Numbered from the stretch's first letter, positions 27,613 through 37,356 are shown. The stretch: DNA of 64,000 bases from Marinobacter goseongensis (GCF_023156235.1 NZ_JAKZAI010000007.1:1-64000), one strand, 5' to 3'. Made by a program: numbers and translations. The notes: a model not told the origin generated them from the letters alone.

Positions 27613-28911
27613 TTACGCCGCGTCCAGGAACATGAATTTCAACACGAATATGACAGCAATAATCACCACGCTGATGTTCAATTGAGACCAGCGGCCGGCG
27701 AGTGCCTTCAGTACGGCGTAGGTAATGAAGCCCAGGGCAATGCCGTTGGCGATGGAAAAGGTCAGCGGCATCATCAGCGCGGTCACCACGGCCGGGGCGG
27801 CATCGGTAACATCGTCCCAGTCGATCAGCTTGAGCCCGGAGGTCATCAGCACGGCGACAAACAGCAATGCCGGTGCGGTGGCGTAGGGGGGAATCACGCT
27901 GGCGATGGGCGACAGGAACAGGCACGCCAGGAACAGCGCGGCAACCACCACCGCGGTCAGCCCGGTGCGACCACCGGCAGAAATGCCGGCGGTGGATTCA
28001 ATGTAGCTGGTGGTGGTGGACGTGCCCATGGCTGCACCGGACATGGTGGCCACGGAATCAGACATTAGCGCGCGGCCAAGTCGGGGCAGTTTGCCGTCCT
28101 TGTCCAGCAGCCCGCCGCGCTGGGCGGCGCCGATCAGGGTGCCGGACGTGTCGAACAGGTCCACGAACAGGAACGCGAAGATCACGCTGATCATGCCCAC
28201 GTTGAAGGCGCCGGCCAGATCCAGCTGCATGAAGGTCGGTGCCATGCTGGGTGGGGCGGACACAAAGCCGTTGTACTCCACCAGGCCCAGCATCATTGCG
28301 ATCACGGTAACGGCAATGATGCCGATCATCACGGCGCCGGTGACCTGGCGAAACGCCAGGGCACAGATCAGCGCAAATCCACCGAAGAACAGCAGTGCCT
28401 CGGGAACTCTGACGTCCCCCATGCCGACCAGTGTGGCGGGGTTATCCACCACCACGCCGGCATTCTTGAAGGCGATCAGCGCCAGAAAGAAGCCGATACC
28501 GGCGGAAATGCCGAAACGCAGGGACAGTGGAATGCTGTTGATGATCCACTCCCGGACCTTGAAAATGCTCAGCAGGAAAAACAGGAAACCGGAGATGAAC
28601 ACCGCACCGAGGGCCACCTGCCAGCTGTAGCCCATGCTGCCGACCACGGTGAATGAGAAAAACGCGTTAAGGCCCATGCCCGGGGCCAGGGCAATCGGGT
28701 AGTTGGCCCACAGGCCCATGATCAGGGTGCCAATGACGGCCGCGAGACAGGTGGCCACAAACACCGCACCGTAATCCATGCCCGCTGCCTGAAGCATGCC
28801 CGGGTTGACCACGATGATGTAGGCCATGGTCAGGAAGGTGGTTATGCCAGCCACCACTTCTCTTTGAACGTTGGTGCCATGGGCTTTTAACTGAAATAGT
28901 CGCTCAAGCAT
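27613..28911 (-). CDS. NCS2-family purine permease
   Basis: A 432-residue membrane protein of the AzgA-like NCS2 group (adenine/guanine/hypoxanthine permeases) with about twelve hydrophobic segments. Typical stretches are [21 protein letters not shown] at the N-terminus, the substrate-site region [12 protein letters not shown] and the helix-10 region [23 protein letters not shown] (residues about 280-300). I start at the ATG at 28911; a GTG six codons upstream is possible. The neighbouring apt supports purine uptake. Confidence 0.93.
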   Translation of the reverse strand: MLERLFQLKAHGTNVQREVVAGITTFLTMAYIIVVNPGMLQAAGMDYGAVFVATCLAAVIGTLIMGLWANYPIALAPGMGLNAFFSFTVVGSMGYSWQVALGAVFISGFLFFLLSIFKVREWIINSIPLSLRFGISAGIGFFLALIAFKNAGVVVDNPATLVGMGDVRVPEALLFFGGFALICALAFRQVTGAVMIGIIAVTVIAMMLGLVEYNGFVSAPPSMAPTFMQLDLAGAFNVGMISVIFAFLFVDLFDTSGTLIGAAQRGGLLDKDGKLPRLGRALMSDSVATMSGAAMGTSTTTSYIESTAGISAGGRTGLTAVVVAALFLACLFLSPIASVIPPYATAPALLFVAVLMTSGLKLIDWDDVTDAAPAVVTALMMPLTFSIANGIALGFITYAVLKALAGRWSQLNISVVIIAVIFVLKFMFLDAA

Positions 28912-29058
28912 GACGGGTGTCTGCCTCACTGCGTGCTGGGTAGGGTTACGGTTCGGAACTGGATCGGTGAAACTGAATTGGGTGAAAAAACGGCAATGTT
29001 ACCGGCTGAAACGGCTCAGGCCAAGGGATGATTTCCGGTTCATCCTGTCGGTTCGTGC

Positions 29059-29679
29059 TCAATGCTGTTGATGGGCGTCCCGCTGCAGGCGGATATCAAA
29101 ACGGACGGCAAGCATCCGGACAAACACGATAAACAGCAGGCCAACCGTCAGGGCGATGGTTTCACTTTCCAACAACCACTGACACACGAAATAGAGCCAG
29201 CAACCGGCAAAGGAAATCGAGGCGTAGATCTGGTCCTTGCGGAAAATGTAGGGCACCTCGTTACACAGGGTGTCCCGTAATAAGCCACCGAAGGTGCCGG
29301 TCATCACCCCGAGGAGGGAGGCGATGAACCAGGAGTGCCCGAGATCCAGAGCCAGCTGCGCGCCCAGTATCGAGAAAATGCCCAGCCCGATGGCATCGGG
29401 GAACACAATCCCGGACTCACGAATCCGCTCCGCCCGGCGCCAATAGCTGAACACGATTGCGATGGCGAGAATCAGGATCGGCTGCTCCTGGTGCTTGATC
29501 CAGTACAGTGGGTGATTGTCCATCATCAGGTCCCGCAGGGTACCGCCACCCAGTGCGGTAATGAACCCGATGGTAAACACGCCCACAGGATCCATATTCT
29601 TGGAGCGGGCAACAATCATTCCTGAAACAGCAAATGCAACGATGCCAATCATTTCAAGAAGATAGATTATGTCGAACAT
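29059..29679 (-). CDS. TRIC channel / UPF0126 membrane protein
   Basis: A 206-residue membrane protein with seven hydrophobic segments in two homologous halves, each with the glycine motif of the family (GGGTLRDLMM in the first, GGLLRDTLCNE in the second). Bacterial members form monovalent cation channels related to TRIC; the YadS/YicG group has been linked to glycine uptake. The start at 29679 (MFDIIYLLE) is chosen because AGGG precedes it and the 47-codon extension is hydrophilic and unlike the family. Confidence 0.9.
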   Translation of the reverse strand: MFDIIYLLEMIGIVAFAVSGMIVARSKNMDPVGVFTIGFITALGGGTLRDLMMDNHPLYWIKHQEQPILILAIAIVFSYWRRAERIRESGIVFPDAIGLGIFSILGAQLALDLGHSWFIASLLGVMTGTFGGLLRDTLCNEVPYIFRKDQIYASISFAGCWLYFVCQWLLESETIALTVGLLFIVFVRMLAVRFDIRLQRDAHQQH

Positions 29680-29851
29680 AGCAGACCCTGAAAGGCGGGA
29701 AACAGTGGCGGACCGGCCGGTTTGAGTGCGCGAAGGATAGCTTAAATCGCCGGTGGATTCACCCCCGGCTCTCGGTCCGGGGTGATCCCCGAGCCGGTTG
29801 CAAACGTATTTCAGGTTCACCTTACCGATTGCCAGCAGTACGGAGTCCTAC

Positions 29852-30418
29852 ATGGCATTGATGCGCTTGGCCTACGCCAGTGAAGCCACATTCGAAGCCC
29901 AACCTGTGGAAAAAGGGGTTGAGCCCCACGTTGCGCGAATCCTGATGGCCTCCCGGCGTAACAACGGTAAAAGTCAGTTGGTGGGCGGTCTTTATTACGG
30001 CGACGATCATTTCTTTCAGTATCTGGAGGGTGAAGAAGAAGCGCTCCGGCGGACCTACGAGCGTATCGCTTGCGATGACCGGCACCGCAACGTGCGCACG
30101 CTTCTCGAGGAGCCTCTGGCCGAACACACCTTCACCAACTGGTCGATGAAATACGTGCCCACGTCGGCCGATGTCCGACGCCTCCTGGGAAAGCATGGCA
30201 TGCAGCGTTTCAACCCGACCGACTTCTCACGGGAGCAGTGCGAAGAGATGATCGGGCTGATCCGCCGGTCGAGCCAGGATCAGAAGCTGGTCAACCACGA
30301 TGGGCCGGTCCGGACAGAGGCGACACCCGGGGCACTCTCGCCGGTCATTCGTACCGGACTGATTGTTGCGGCCGTCTGCCTGATCGGTGCTTTGGCATTC
30401 ACCGCCACGCTGCTGTGA
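29852..30418 (+). CDS. BLUF blue-light sensor with C-terminal membrane anchor
   Basis: A 188-residue protein starting at an ATG with GGAG before it. Residues 1-100 are a flavin-binding BLUF domain with the photocycle residues in place: Tyr8 (LAYAS), Asn at 37/38 (SRRNN), Gln56 (FFQYLEG), and a Trp in FTNWSMKYV. A linker of about 60 residues follows and the last 22 residues form one membrane helix (GLIVAAVCLIGALAFTATLL). No GGDEF, EAL or other output domain is fused, so signalling would need a partner protein. Confidence 0.9.
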   Translation: MALMRLAYASEATFEAQPVEKGVEPHVARILMASRRNNGKSQLVGGLYYGDDHFFQYLEGEEEALRRTYERIACDDRHRNVRTLLEEPLAEHTFTNWSMKYVPTSADVRRLLGKHGMQRFNPTDFSREQCEEMIGLIRRSSQDQKLVNHDGPVRTEATPGALSPVIRTGLIVAAVCLIGALAFTATLL

Positions 30419-30549
30419 CGGTGCTTCCCTATAAGCGTTGCTAATGCGGTGAGATAAGAGATCTTTATTTGCTTCATGCAGTGACTCTGTTTAGCTTGAT
30501 GGGCATAAGACAAGGTATTCCCCTATGCCTACAACCATGGAGTCATTGA

Positions 30550-31527
30550 ATGAAAGCCATCCTCTGCAAGGAGTACGGTCCGGCTGACAAGCTGGTGATC
30601 GAAGACATCGAGAGCCCTGTGGTCAAGGGCTATGGTGTCAAAATCCGCGTCAAAGCTGCGGGCCTTAACTTCCCCGACACCCTGATCATCGAGAACAAAT
30701 ACCAGCTCAAGCCGGCACTGCCGTTTTCACCCGGCGGTGAAATGGCCGGTGAAGTCCTTGAAGTGGGTGAGAAGGTGACTCGCTTCAAGCCTGGTGACAG
30801 GGTGGCTGGACTCACCGGCTACGGCGCCTTCGCCGAAGAAATCGTCGCGCCGGAGCAGAACCTGCTGCCGATACCCGACGCCATGCCGGATGAAAAGGCC
30901 GCCGCGTTCTCCATGGTCTACGGCACCTCCTACTATGCCCTGAAACAGCGCGCCAACATCCAGCCCGGAGAAACTCTGCTGGTGCTTGGTGCCAGCGGCG
31001 GTGTGGGTCTGGCCACGGTCGAGCTGGGCAAGGCCATGGGCGCCCATGTGATTGCCGCGGCCAGTTCCGCGGAAAAGCTGGCGGTCGCGAAAGCCGCGGG
31101 CGCTGACGACCTGATCAACTACACCGAAGACCCCCTGAAAGAGGCGGTGAAGAAGCTGACCAAGAGCAAGGGCGTAGATGTGATCTACGATCCGGTTGGC
31201 GGCGAATTCACCGAGCAGGCCCTGCGCGCCATGGCCTGGAACGGCCGCCACCTGATCATCGGTTTCGCTGCCGGCGACATCCCCAAGATTCCCGCCAACC
31301 TGACGCTGCTCAAGGGCTGTTCCGTGGTCGGCGTGTTCTGGGGCAGCTTTACCCAGCGCGAGCCGCAGGCCAGCGCCCAGAACATGATGGAGCTGATGAA
31401 GCTTTACGCCGAGGGCAAAATCGATCCGAAGATCAGCGAAGTGTTCGAATTCGAGGACTATGCCAAGGCTCTGGGTGCACTGACCGAACGCCGTGCTACC
31501 GGGAAGGTGGTGCTCAAGGTCGGCTAG
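30550..31527 (+). CDS. NADPH:quinone oxidoreductase, zinc-free MDR family
   Basis: A 325-residue medium-chain reductase with no zinc-binding residues. The N-terminal fold carries NFPDTLIIENKYQLKP and PGGEMAGEVLEVG; the Rossmann motif is GASGGVGLATVELGKAMG (near residue 145). Such enzymes reduce quinones or enoyl compounds with NADPH. GGAG precedes the ATG. It converges on the atu cluster and could act on an unsaturated intermediate, but nothing in the sequence shows that. Confidence 0.9.
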   Translation: MKAILCKEYGPADKLVIEDIESPVVKGYGVKIRVKAAGLNFPDTLIIENKYQLKPALPFSPGGEMAGEVLEVGEKVTRFKPGDRVAGLTGYGAFAEEIVAPEQNLLPIPDAMPDEKAAAFSMVYGTSYYALKQRANIQPGETLLVLGASGGVGLATVELGKAMGAHVIAAASSAEKLAVAKAAGADDLINYTEDPLKEAVKKLTKSKGVDVIYDPVGGEFTEQALRAMAWNGRHLIIGFAAGDIPKIPANLTLLKGCSVVGVFWGSFTQREPQASAQNMMELMKLYAEGKIDPKISEVFEFEDYAKALGALTERRATGKVVLKVG

Positions 31528-31582
31528 GGTCAAAGCTTGGGAGTTCGGTTATCGTAGCCTGCTTGATGTGGTGGTGACGCCA

Positions 31583-31604
31583 TGTCGGGCAGGCCTGCCC
31601 GACA
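31583..31604. repeat. perfect 22-base palindrome
   Basis: TGTCGGGCAGG is followed directly by its exact reverse complement, with no spacer. It lies between the convergent quinone oxidoreductase and atuH genes. There is no T run, so it is not a standard terminator; it may stop transcription with a factor or serve as a protein site. Confidence 0.6.
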
Positions 31605-31660
31605 CGGCTCATCAGCCTCTCAGATAGATCCAAAGCTCAGAGGCATGGGTTCATTCAAAG

Positions 31661-33490
31661 TCAGAAACTAACCTTCCCGTCGTCAATCTCCGATACCAGC
31701 TTCTTATCGAGCTTGGTGTATCCATCGGTGCGTGGCAGCCGGGCATACACCTCCTCACCGGTTTTGCCGAGGGAATAGCCGGCTTTCTGGATATCCACTT
31801 TACGGTACTTGAACGTACCGGTTTTCTCGATGGCCTTGGTCACGCGGACAAACACTGGAATGGCGTAAGCCGGCAGGTTCTCCTTCAGGTAGGCGAACAG
31901 CTTGTTGATGTCGAATTCGCTGCCGTTGCTCTGGGGCACCAGCGTCACCATGCCGGCCTTGCCGTTGGTTTTTGGGATTTCCACGCCGTAGACGATGGCC
32001 TCTTCCACCATGCCGGAGCCGTCGAGAATGTTTTCCACCTCGGTGGTTGAGACGTTCTCGCCTTTCCAGCGGAAGGTATCCCCCATGCGGTCCACGAACT
32101 GCAGGTGGCCGCAGCCAATCTCCTTGAGCACGTCGCCGGTGTTGAACCAGGCATCGCCTTTCTTGAAGGCGTCGCGGAGGATGGATTTCTCGGTGGCGTC
32201 TTTCTGGGTATAACCCTCGAACGACCATTTCTTGGTGATCTCGCCGATCAGCAGGCCGGGCTCGCCCTTGCGGACGGTTTCCATGTAGCCCTTCTTGTTG
32301 CGGATCGGATCGCGGGTGCCTTCGTGGAATTTGACCAGCTTGTAGGGGGCGGTAGAGAAGCCGACCGTGTTGTCCATGTTGAAGAAGTTGGAGAAGCCGA
32401 TGTTGCCCTCACTGGAGGCATAGAGCTCCGCCACGGTTTCGATGCCGAAACGTTGCTTGAACTCCTTCCAGATGGACGGCCGCAAGCCGTTGCCGATCAT
32501 CTTGGTCAGGTTGTGGTTACGGTCTTGCTCGCTCGCCGGCTGGTTCAGCAGGTAACGGCAGAGTTCGCCCACGTAGCCGAAGGTGGTGGCCTTGTAGCGG
32601 CGTACATCGTCCCAGAAGGCGCTGGCGGAGAACTTGCGGCGCAGTGCGATGGACGAACCTCCGGCCAGCACTGAGCCCCAGCACACCAGCAGGGCGGTAC
32701 CGTGGTACAACGGCAGCGTGCAGTACAGTACATCTTCCGGCTCCATGGCCAGCGACATCAACCCGAAGCCGCCGTACGCTTTCACGAACTTGCGATGGCT
32801 GCCGGGCGCGGCCTTGGGCAAGCCGGTGGTGCCGGAGGTGAACAGGTAGATGGCGGTGTCACCCATTCTGGGCGGGTTGCTCAGCACCGGGTTGGTGCCA
32901 CTGTAGGCGCTCACTTTTTCCGCCATGTTGACGTAGCCTTCCGGCGCGTCGCCGAACATGCTCTGGGTATTGGCGTCCGCCAGGTACAGAAAGGGGGTGC
33001 CATGGCGGGTCTGCAGGTCGTCTCTCACCGCATCAAACGGCTCGATCAGTTCCTCGCCGACCACCACCATGCGCGGTTTGATCAGGTTGACGCTGTGTTC
33101 CAGCACCTTGCCTTTCTGGGAGGTGTTGAGCATGGCGCAGGAAACGCCAATCTTGGCAGCGCCGGCGACCACGGCCAGCAACTCCGGTCGGTTTTCCAGG
33201 AAGACGGCAATGGCATCACCCTTGACCAGCCCCTGGGCCAACAGAAAATTGGCGATTCGGTTGGCCCAGTTATTGAATTCGGACCAGCTAATGCTACGGT
33301 CTTCGTAGGCGATGGCCGGGCGGGACGGGTATTTCTCGGCGTTACGCTCCACCAGAACGCCGAGGGTCAGCTCCTTCTTCTCGTTCTTGACCGAGTAGTA
33401 ATAGTAGCCCTTGGCGATGGCCGGGAAGCGGCGAACGATGCCGGGAATGCTGCGGACGATGTCACGGGCTGAAACGTTGTCTTGACTCAT
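31661..33490 (-). CDS. atuH: very-long-chain-type acyl-CoA synthetase AtuH
   Basis: A 609-residue AMP-forming ligase of the FATP/very-long-chain acyl-CoA synthetase kind (not the FadD kind). The ATP motif is YLFTSGTTGLPKAAPGSH (near residue 214) and the later motif TGDVLKEIGCGHLQFVDRMGDTFRWKGENV is split over residues 448-478. As last gene of the atu cluster it probably activates citronellate or geranylate to the CoA ester. GGAAAG precedes the ATG. A gap of 67 bases separates it from atuG. Confidence 0.88.
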   Translation of the reverse strand: MSQDNVSARDIVRSIPGIVRRFPAIAKGYYYYSVKNEKKELTLGVLVERNAEKYPSRPAIAYEDRSISWSEFNNWANRIANFLLAQGLVKGDAIAVFLENRPELLAVVAGAAKIGVSCAMLNTSQKGKVLEHSVNLIKPRMVVVGEELIEPFDAVRDDLQTRHGTPFLYLADANTQSMFGDAPEGYVNMAEKVSAYSGTNPVLSNPPRMGDTAIYLFTSGTTGLPKAAPGSHRKFVKAYGGFGLMSLAMEPEDVLYCTLPLYHGTALLVCWGSVLAGGSSIALRRKFSASAFWDDVRRYKATTFGYVGELCRYLLNQPASEQDRNHNLTKMIGNGLRPSIWKEFKQRFGIETVAELYASSEGNIGFSNFFNMDNTVGFSTAPYKLVKFHEGTRDPIRNKKGYMETVRKGEPGLLIGEITKKWSFEGYTQKDATEKSILRDAFKKGDAWFNTGDVLKEIGCGHLQFVDRMGDTFRWKGENVSTTEVENILDGSGMVEEAIVYGVEIPKTNGKAGMVTLVPQSNGSEFDINKLFAYLKENLPAYAIPVFVRVTKAIEKTGTFKYRKVDIQKAGYSLGKTGEEVYARLPRTDGYTKLDKKLVSEIDDGKVSF

Positions 33491-33557
33491 GGTGCTTTCC
33501 GTAAGGGTGTTGAATTGTGGTCTTGTTATCGCCCCGGGACACCATCCGCCGCCGGGG

Positions 33558-34385
33558 CTAATCCAGGAACAGATCCGGTAGCAGCGGCTTGTCGCCGTCT
33601 GCGTAACGGTACTGTTCGAAATCGGTCACGCCGCCTTCTCTCAGGACGTCTTCGTCGATCAGCGCCTGTCCGGTCAGGCTGGTGCCGGGCCGGTTGAGAA
33701 TACTGACGGCGGCATCGGCCATGATCTCGGGCTTGCGACCCTGGGCCATCATCTGCGGGCCACCCACTTCAAACTCAATGGCGGCCGTGGCAATCAGGGT
33801 TTTCGGCCACAGACAGTTAACGGCAATGTCGTAACGCCTGAATTCCTCTGCCATCCCCATGCTGAGCATAGTCATGGCGTACTTGGTCGTCGTGTAAGGT
33901 CCGTACTGGGCGAACCATTTGGTGTCCAGATTCAACGGCGGTGAAAGGCTCAGAATGTGAGCGTTGTTCGACGCCTTCAGCCAGGGCAGTGCTGCCTGAC
34001 TGCAAAGAAATACCGCACGGGCGTTGACCTGGTGCATCAGGTCATAACGGCTGGCCTTGAGGTTCTCCACGCCGGTCAGACGAATCGCGCCAGCGTTATT
34101 GACCAGTACGTCGATGCCGCCAAAATGCTCGGCCGCCTCGTTCACCCGCTGCCGCACCAGTTCCTCATCGCGAACGTCCAGCACCAGCGGCAGCGCCTGC
34201 CCGCCGGCGGCACGAATTTCCTCAGCCACACTGTGAATAGTGCCGGGCAGTTTCGGGTGCGGGGTGTCGGATTTGGCTCCGATCACCACGTTTGCCCCCT
34301 GTCGTGCGCAGGCGAGGGCAATGGCGCGGCCAATGCCCCGGCTGCCGCCGGTGATGAACACGGTTCGTCTGTTCAGGCTGCTCAT
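33558..34385 (-). CDS. atuG: short-chain dehydrogenase AtuG
   Basis: A 275-residue SDR of the HSDL2-like kind. It has the cofactor motif TGGSRGIGRAIA (residues 12-23), NNAGA near 97 and a catalytic YTTTK. In the cluster it is thought to oxidise citronellol/geraniol-derived intermediates, but its step is not proven. Its ATG overlaps the atuF stop by four bases, so it is coupled to atuF. Confidence 0.85.
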   Translation of the reverse strand: MSSLNRRTVFITGGSRGIGRAIALACARQGANVVIGAKSDTPHPKLPGTIHSVAEEIRAAGGQALPLVLDVRDEELVRQRVNEAAEHFGGIDVLVNNAGAIRLTGVENLKASRYDLMHQVNARAVFLCSQAALPWLKASNNAHILSLSPPLNLDTKWFAQYGPYTTTKYAMTMLSMGMAEEFRRYDIAVNCLWPKTLIATAAIEFEVGGPQMMAQGRKPEIMADAAVSILNRPGTSLTGQALIDEDVLREGGVTDFEQYRYADGDKPLLPDLFLD

Positions 34386-36364
34386 GCGCTGGCCTCCTGT
34401 TCGGCCGCCTCGCCTGCGGCGATGTTCACCAGCAACTGGCTGCGTTTGACCTGATCACCATTGCTGACCAGCACCTCGCCGACCACACCGTCGCGATCAG
34501 CCTTGACCGGATGCTCCATTTTCATGGCCTCCAGTATAACCAGTGTCTGGCCTTGCTGGACGGTTTCTCCGGGCGCCACCAGCACATCGATAATGGCGCC
34601 ATCCATGGAGGCCTGAATCTTGCCGCTGCCGGCGCCATTAGCGCCTGCCGCCGGCTGGTGGGTCACATCCCGCACCGCCCAGGCTTGCCCGAACGCCTGC
34701 AAATATAGGGAATCGCCTTCGCGGTGATATTGGCAACGGTGACGTACGCCGTTGTCGATGATGCATAACAGGCCATCGCCAAGGCTTTCCAGGACGAGTT
34801 GGTGGTGACTGTCGCCTTGGCTGACAGACACGGTATGGCCGGTCTTGCGAACCAGAAGTTCCGCAGTTCCGTCGCCGGTGTCCAGCTTCATCGGGGTCAT
34901 AGTGGACGGGGCATTGCTCCAGCCGCTCTGGCCCGAAATGCCATGATCGAGCACGCAGGCGGCCAGAGCCAGTTCGCGGGTGCCGGGGGAAAAGGGCGCC
35001 AATGATGGATCGTCACGGAAGGCCTGCTGCAGGAATGCCGTGGTAGCTCCGCCCGCGCCGAAGGTGTCGTTGGCGATGATGCGGCTGAGGAAATAACGGT
35101 TGGTGGTCACCCCGAACACGGTGGTGTCTTCCAGCGCCCTGATCAGCCGGCGGCGGGCCTCGTCACGGTTCTGGCCCCAGGCAATGACTTTGGCCAGCAT
35201 GGGATCATAATGCGGCGTGATGGTGTCGCCGGAGCGCACGCCGGTGTCGTACCGAAGGCCTTCGCCCAGTGCCGGCTGGAAGGAGTACAGTGGGCCGGTC
35301 TGCGGGGTGAACTCGTGTGCCGGATCCTCCGCGTACAGGCGCACCTCGATGGCGTGGCCATTGAGCTGGATATCCTGCTGTTGCAGAGGCAGAGGCTGTC
35401 CTTCCGCGACGGCCAATTGCCACGCCACCAGATCCTGTCCGGTGATCAATTCGGTGACCGGATGTTCTACCTGCAGGCGGGTGTTCATTTCCAGGAAGTA
35501 GAAGTTGCGATCCTTGCCCACCAGGAACTCGACGGTGCCGGCGCCCTCGTAGGAGCAGGCCAGCGCGGCTTTCACGGCCGCTTCGCCCATGGCCTGGCGC
35601 AGTTCCGGCGTGACAAACGGGGAGGGTGCTTCTTCCACCACTTTCTGGTGGCGCCGCTGCACCGAGCAGTCCCGTTCGCCGAGGTAGACGGCGTTGCCGT
35701 GGCGGTCGGCAAAGACCTGGATTTCCACGTGGCGGGGTTCGATTACGGCTTTTTCGAGGATCAGTTCGCCGTCACCGAAGGCCTGTTTGGCTTCGGAACG
35801 GGCACGTTTGATGTTGTCTGCCAGTTCGCCTTCTTCCTGCACCAGACGCATGCCGCGGCCACCGCCACCGGCGGACGCCTTGATCATCAACGGGTAGCCG
35901 ATGTCAGCCGCGGCGCTGATGAGTTCATTATCGCTGGCGGTGTTACCTTCGACAGGGCCTTCGTAGCCGGGAACCACGGGAACGCCGGCCTGCTGCATGG
36001 CGATCTTGGAGCGGCGTTTGCTACCCATCAGTTCGATGGCGCTGGCCGGTGGCCCGACGAAGACCAGGCCCGCGTTTTTGCAGGCGTTGGCGAAGCCCGC
36101 GTTCTCGGAGAGGAAGCCGTAGCCGGGATGGATGCAGTCGGCGCCGGTTTTGGTGGCGGCCTCGAGGATGGCGTCCACATTCAGGTAGGAAGCGCCCACC
36201 TGAGCCGGGCCGACACAAACGGCCTCGTCGGCCACGTGCACGTGCAGTGCACGGGCGTCAGCTTCGGAGTAGATCGCTACGGTGCGGTATCCCAGGGCTT
36301 TGGCAGTGCGGATGACCCGGACGGCTATTTCGCCTCTGTTGGCTATCAGGAGCTTCTTTAGCAT
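34382..36364 (-). CDS. atuF: geranyl-CoA carboxylase biotin-containing alpha subunit
   Basis: A 660-residue biotin enzyme subunit: biotin carboxylase domain from residue 1 (LLIANRGEIAVRVIRTAKALG), ATP-grasp glycine loop (MIKASAGGGGRGM, near 163), catalytic EMNTRLQVEHPVTE (near 288), and a C-terminal biotinyl domain with the lysine in EAMKMEHP. With AtuC it carboxylates geranyl-CoA. Context (AtuA, B, D, G, H neighbours) marks it as AtuF rather than the related methylcrotonyl-CoA carboxylase subunit. The 47-codon upstream extension runs into an inverted repeat and is rejected. Confidence 0.9.
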   Translation of the reverse strand: MLKKLLIANRGEIAVRVIRTAKALGYRTVAIYSEADARALHVHVADEAVCVGPAQVGASYLNVDAILEAATKTGADCIHPGYGFLSENAGFANACKNAGLVFVGPPASAIELMGSKRRSKIAMQQAGVPVVPGYEGPVEGNTASDNELISAAADIGYPLMIKASAGGGGRGMRLVQEEGELADNIKRARSEAKQAFGDGELILEKAVIEPRHVEIQVFADRHGNAVYLGERDCSVQRRHQKVVEEAPSPFVTPELRQAMGEAAVKAALACSYEGAGTVEFLVGKDRNFYFLEMNTRLQVEHPVTELITGQDLVAWQLAVAEGQPLPLQQQDIQLNGHAIEVRLYAEDPAHEFTPQTGPLYSFQPALGEGLRYDTGVRSGDTITPHYDPMLAKVIAWGQNRDEARRRLIRALEDTTVFGVTTNRYFLSRIIANDTFGAGGATTAFLQQAFRDDPSLAPFSPGTRELALAACVLDHGISGQSGWSNAPSTMTPMKLDTGDGTAELLVRKTGHTVSVSQGDSHHQLVLESLGDGLLCIIDNGVRHRCQYHREGDSLYLQAFGQAWAVRDVTHQPAAGANGAGSGKIQASMDGAIIDVLVAPGETVQQGQTLVILEAMKMEHPVKADRDGVVGEVLVSNGDQVKRSQLLVNIAAGEAAEQEASA

Positions 36365-36395
36365 GGTGCTCTTCTCTTTGTTTTGGTGCCTGTCC

Positions 36396-36509
36396 GCGCC
36401 TGTGTGTGGGAGGCTTTCCAGAAAACCGCTACAAGCACATCCGTGTGCGCTTCTCTCCGGCCATCCATGGCCTCCGAAATTTTCTGGAAAGCCTCCCGCA
36501 CACACGCGC
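36396..36509. repeat. large inverted repeat with nested hairpins between atuE and atuF
   Basis: Arms of 30 bases at 36396-36425 and 36480-36509 match in 28 positions (both contain GGGAGGCTTTCCAGAAAA or its complement). The 54-base loop holds two more hairpins: GCACA/TGTGC (36435-36448) and GGCCAT-CC-ATGGCC (36459-36472). This is the build of an intergenic palindromic repeat element. It fills almost the whole atuE-atuF gap and would form a strong RNA structure inside the operon. Confidence 0.8.
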
Positions 36510-36517
36510 TCCCGCTA

Positions 36518-37339
36518 TCAATCAGCGTCGCCGGCCCACTTTGGCGGACGTTTTTGCATGAACGCCATGGTGCCCTCAGAGCCTTCATCACTCCGGATCG
36601 CGGCGGCGAATTTTTCGGCAGCGCTGTCCAGCAGGCCATCCATGGATTCATGACCGACGCGGTGGAGCAACGCCTTGGTTTCCGCGGTGGCCTTTGGTGC
36701 GCACAGGCGGACACGCTCAAGAGCCTGGCCCAGCATGTCTTCGATCTGCTCCTCCGACGGGGCAACCTGGTGAACAATGCCCAGAGCACAGGCCTCGTCG
36801 GCACCGATCCTCAGACCGAGCAACGCCAGCCGGCGGGCTTGGGTCAGGCCGATGCGTTCAACCACAAACGGCGCGATCTGCGCCGGGATAACCCCGAGGG
36901 AGGTTTCAGGCATGCCGAATTTGGCGGTGGGGCCAGCGATGGCGACGTCCGATACGCAGGCCAGTCCGAAACCCCCGCCCATGACTGCACCTTCGGTGAT
37001 GGCGATGACGACCTTGGAGGATTCGTTGACCTGCTGGATCATCTGGCCGAACGCCCGGTTCAGGCGGTAGAACGGATCGGCCTCGCCACTGGCGGCTTTC
37101 TGCCCCCGCGCTCCGGCCATATCTTTGATGTCACCGCCGGCGCAAAAATGGCCCCCGGCGCCGCGGATGACCACGGCGCGGATGCTGAGGTCGGTTTCAA
37201 CTTGCGTGAACAGTGCGGACAGTTCCGCCACCATTTCCAGGCTCATGGCGTTGCGTGCGTCCGGGCGGTTGATGGTGACGTGCAGGGCGGGGCCCTGCTT
37301 TTCCAGACGCAGTGTTTCGCAGTGTGGTAGCTGGCTCAT
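36518..37339 (-). CDS. atuE: isohexenylglutaconyl-CoA hydratase
   Basis: A 273-residue enoyl-CoA hydratase/isomerase-family protein. It has the oxyanion regions GAGGHFCAGGDI (near residue 60) and GGGFGLACVSDVAIAGP (near 121), followed by FGMPETSLGV. In the Atu pathway this enzyme hydrates isohexenylglutaconyl-CoA. GGAG lies before the ATG at 37339; the longer 56-codon frame is rejected. A gap of 17 bases separates it from atuD; the large inverted repeat follows eight bases after its stop. Confidence 0.88.
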   Translation of the reverse strand: MSQLPHCETLRLEKQGPALHVTINRPDARNAMSLEMVAELSALFTQVETDLSIRAVVIRGAGGHFCAGGDIKDMAGARGQKAASGEADPFYRLNRAFGQMIQQVNESSKVVIAITEGAVMGGGFGLACVSDVAIAGPTAKFGMPETSLGVIPAQIAPFVVERIGLTQARRLALLGLRIGADEACALGIVHQVAPSEEQIEDMLGQALERVRLCAPKATAETKALLHRVGHESMDGLLDSAAEKFAAAIRSDEGSEGTMAFMQKRPPKWAGDAD

Positions 37340-37356
37340 ATCAAGACTCCACCTGA

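Noticed and set aside
30503..30533. GGCATA/TATGCC hairpin before the quinone oxidoreductase gene as a riboswitch
   Set aside because: Only six base pairs and no conserved aptamer sequence; could be chance.
35210..36361. 383-codon open frame antisense to atuF
   Set aside because: atuF has intact biotin carboxylase and biotinyl motifs across the region; the opposite frame shows none.
36365..36505. N-terminal extension of atuF
   Set aside because: The extra 47 codons fall inside the inverted repeat and do not resemble biotin carboxylases, which begin at LLIANRGEIA.
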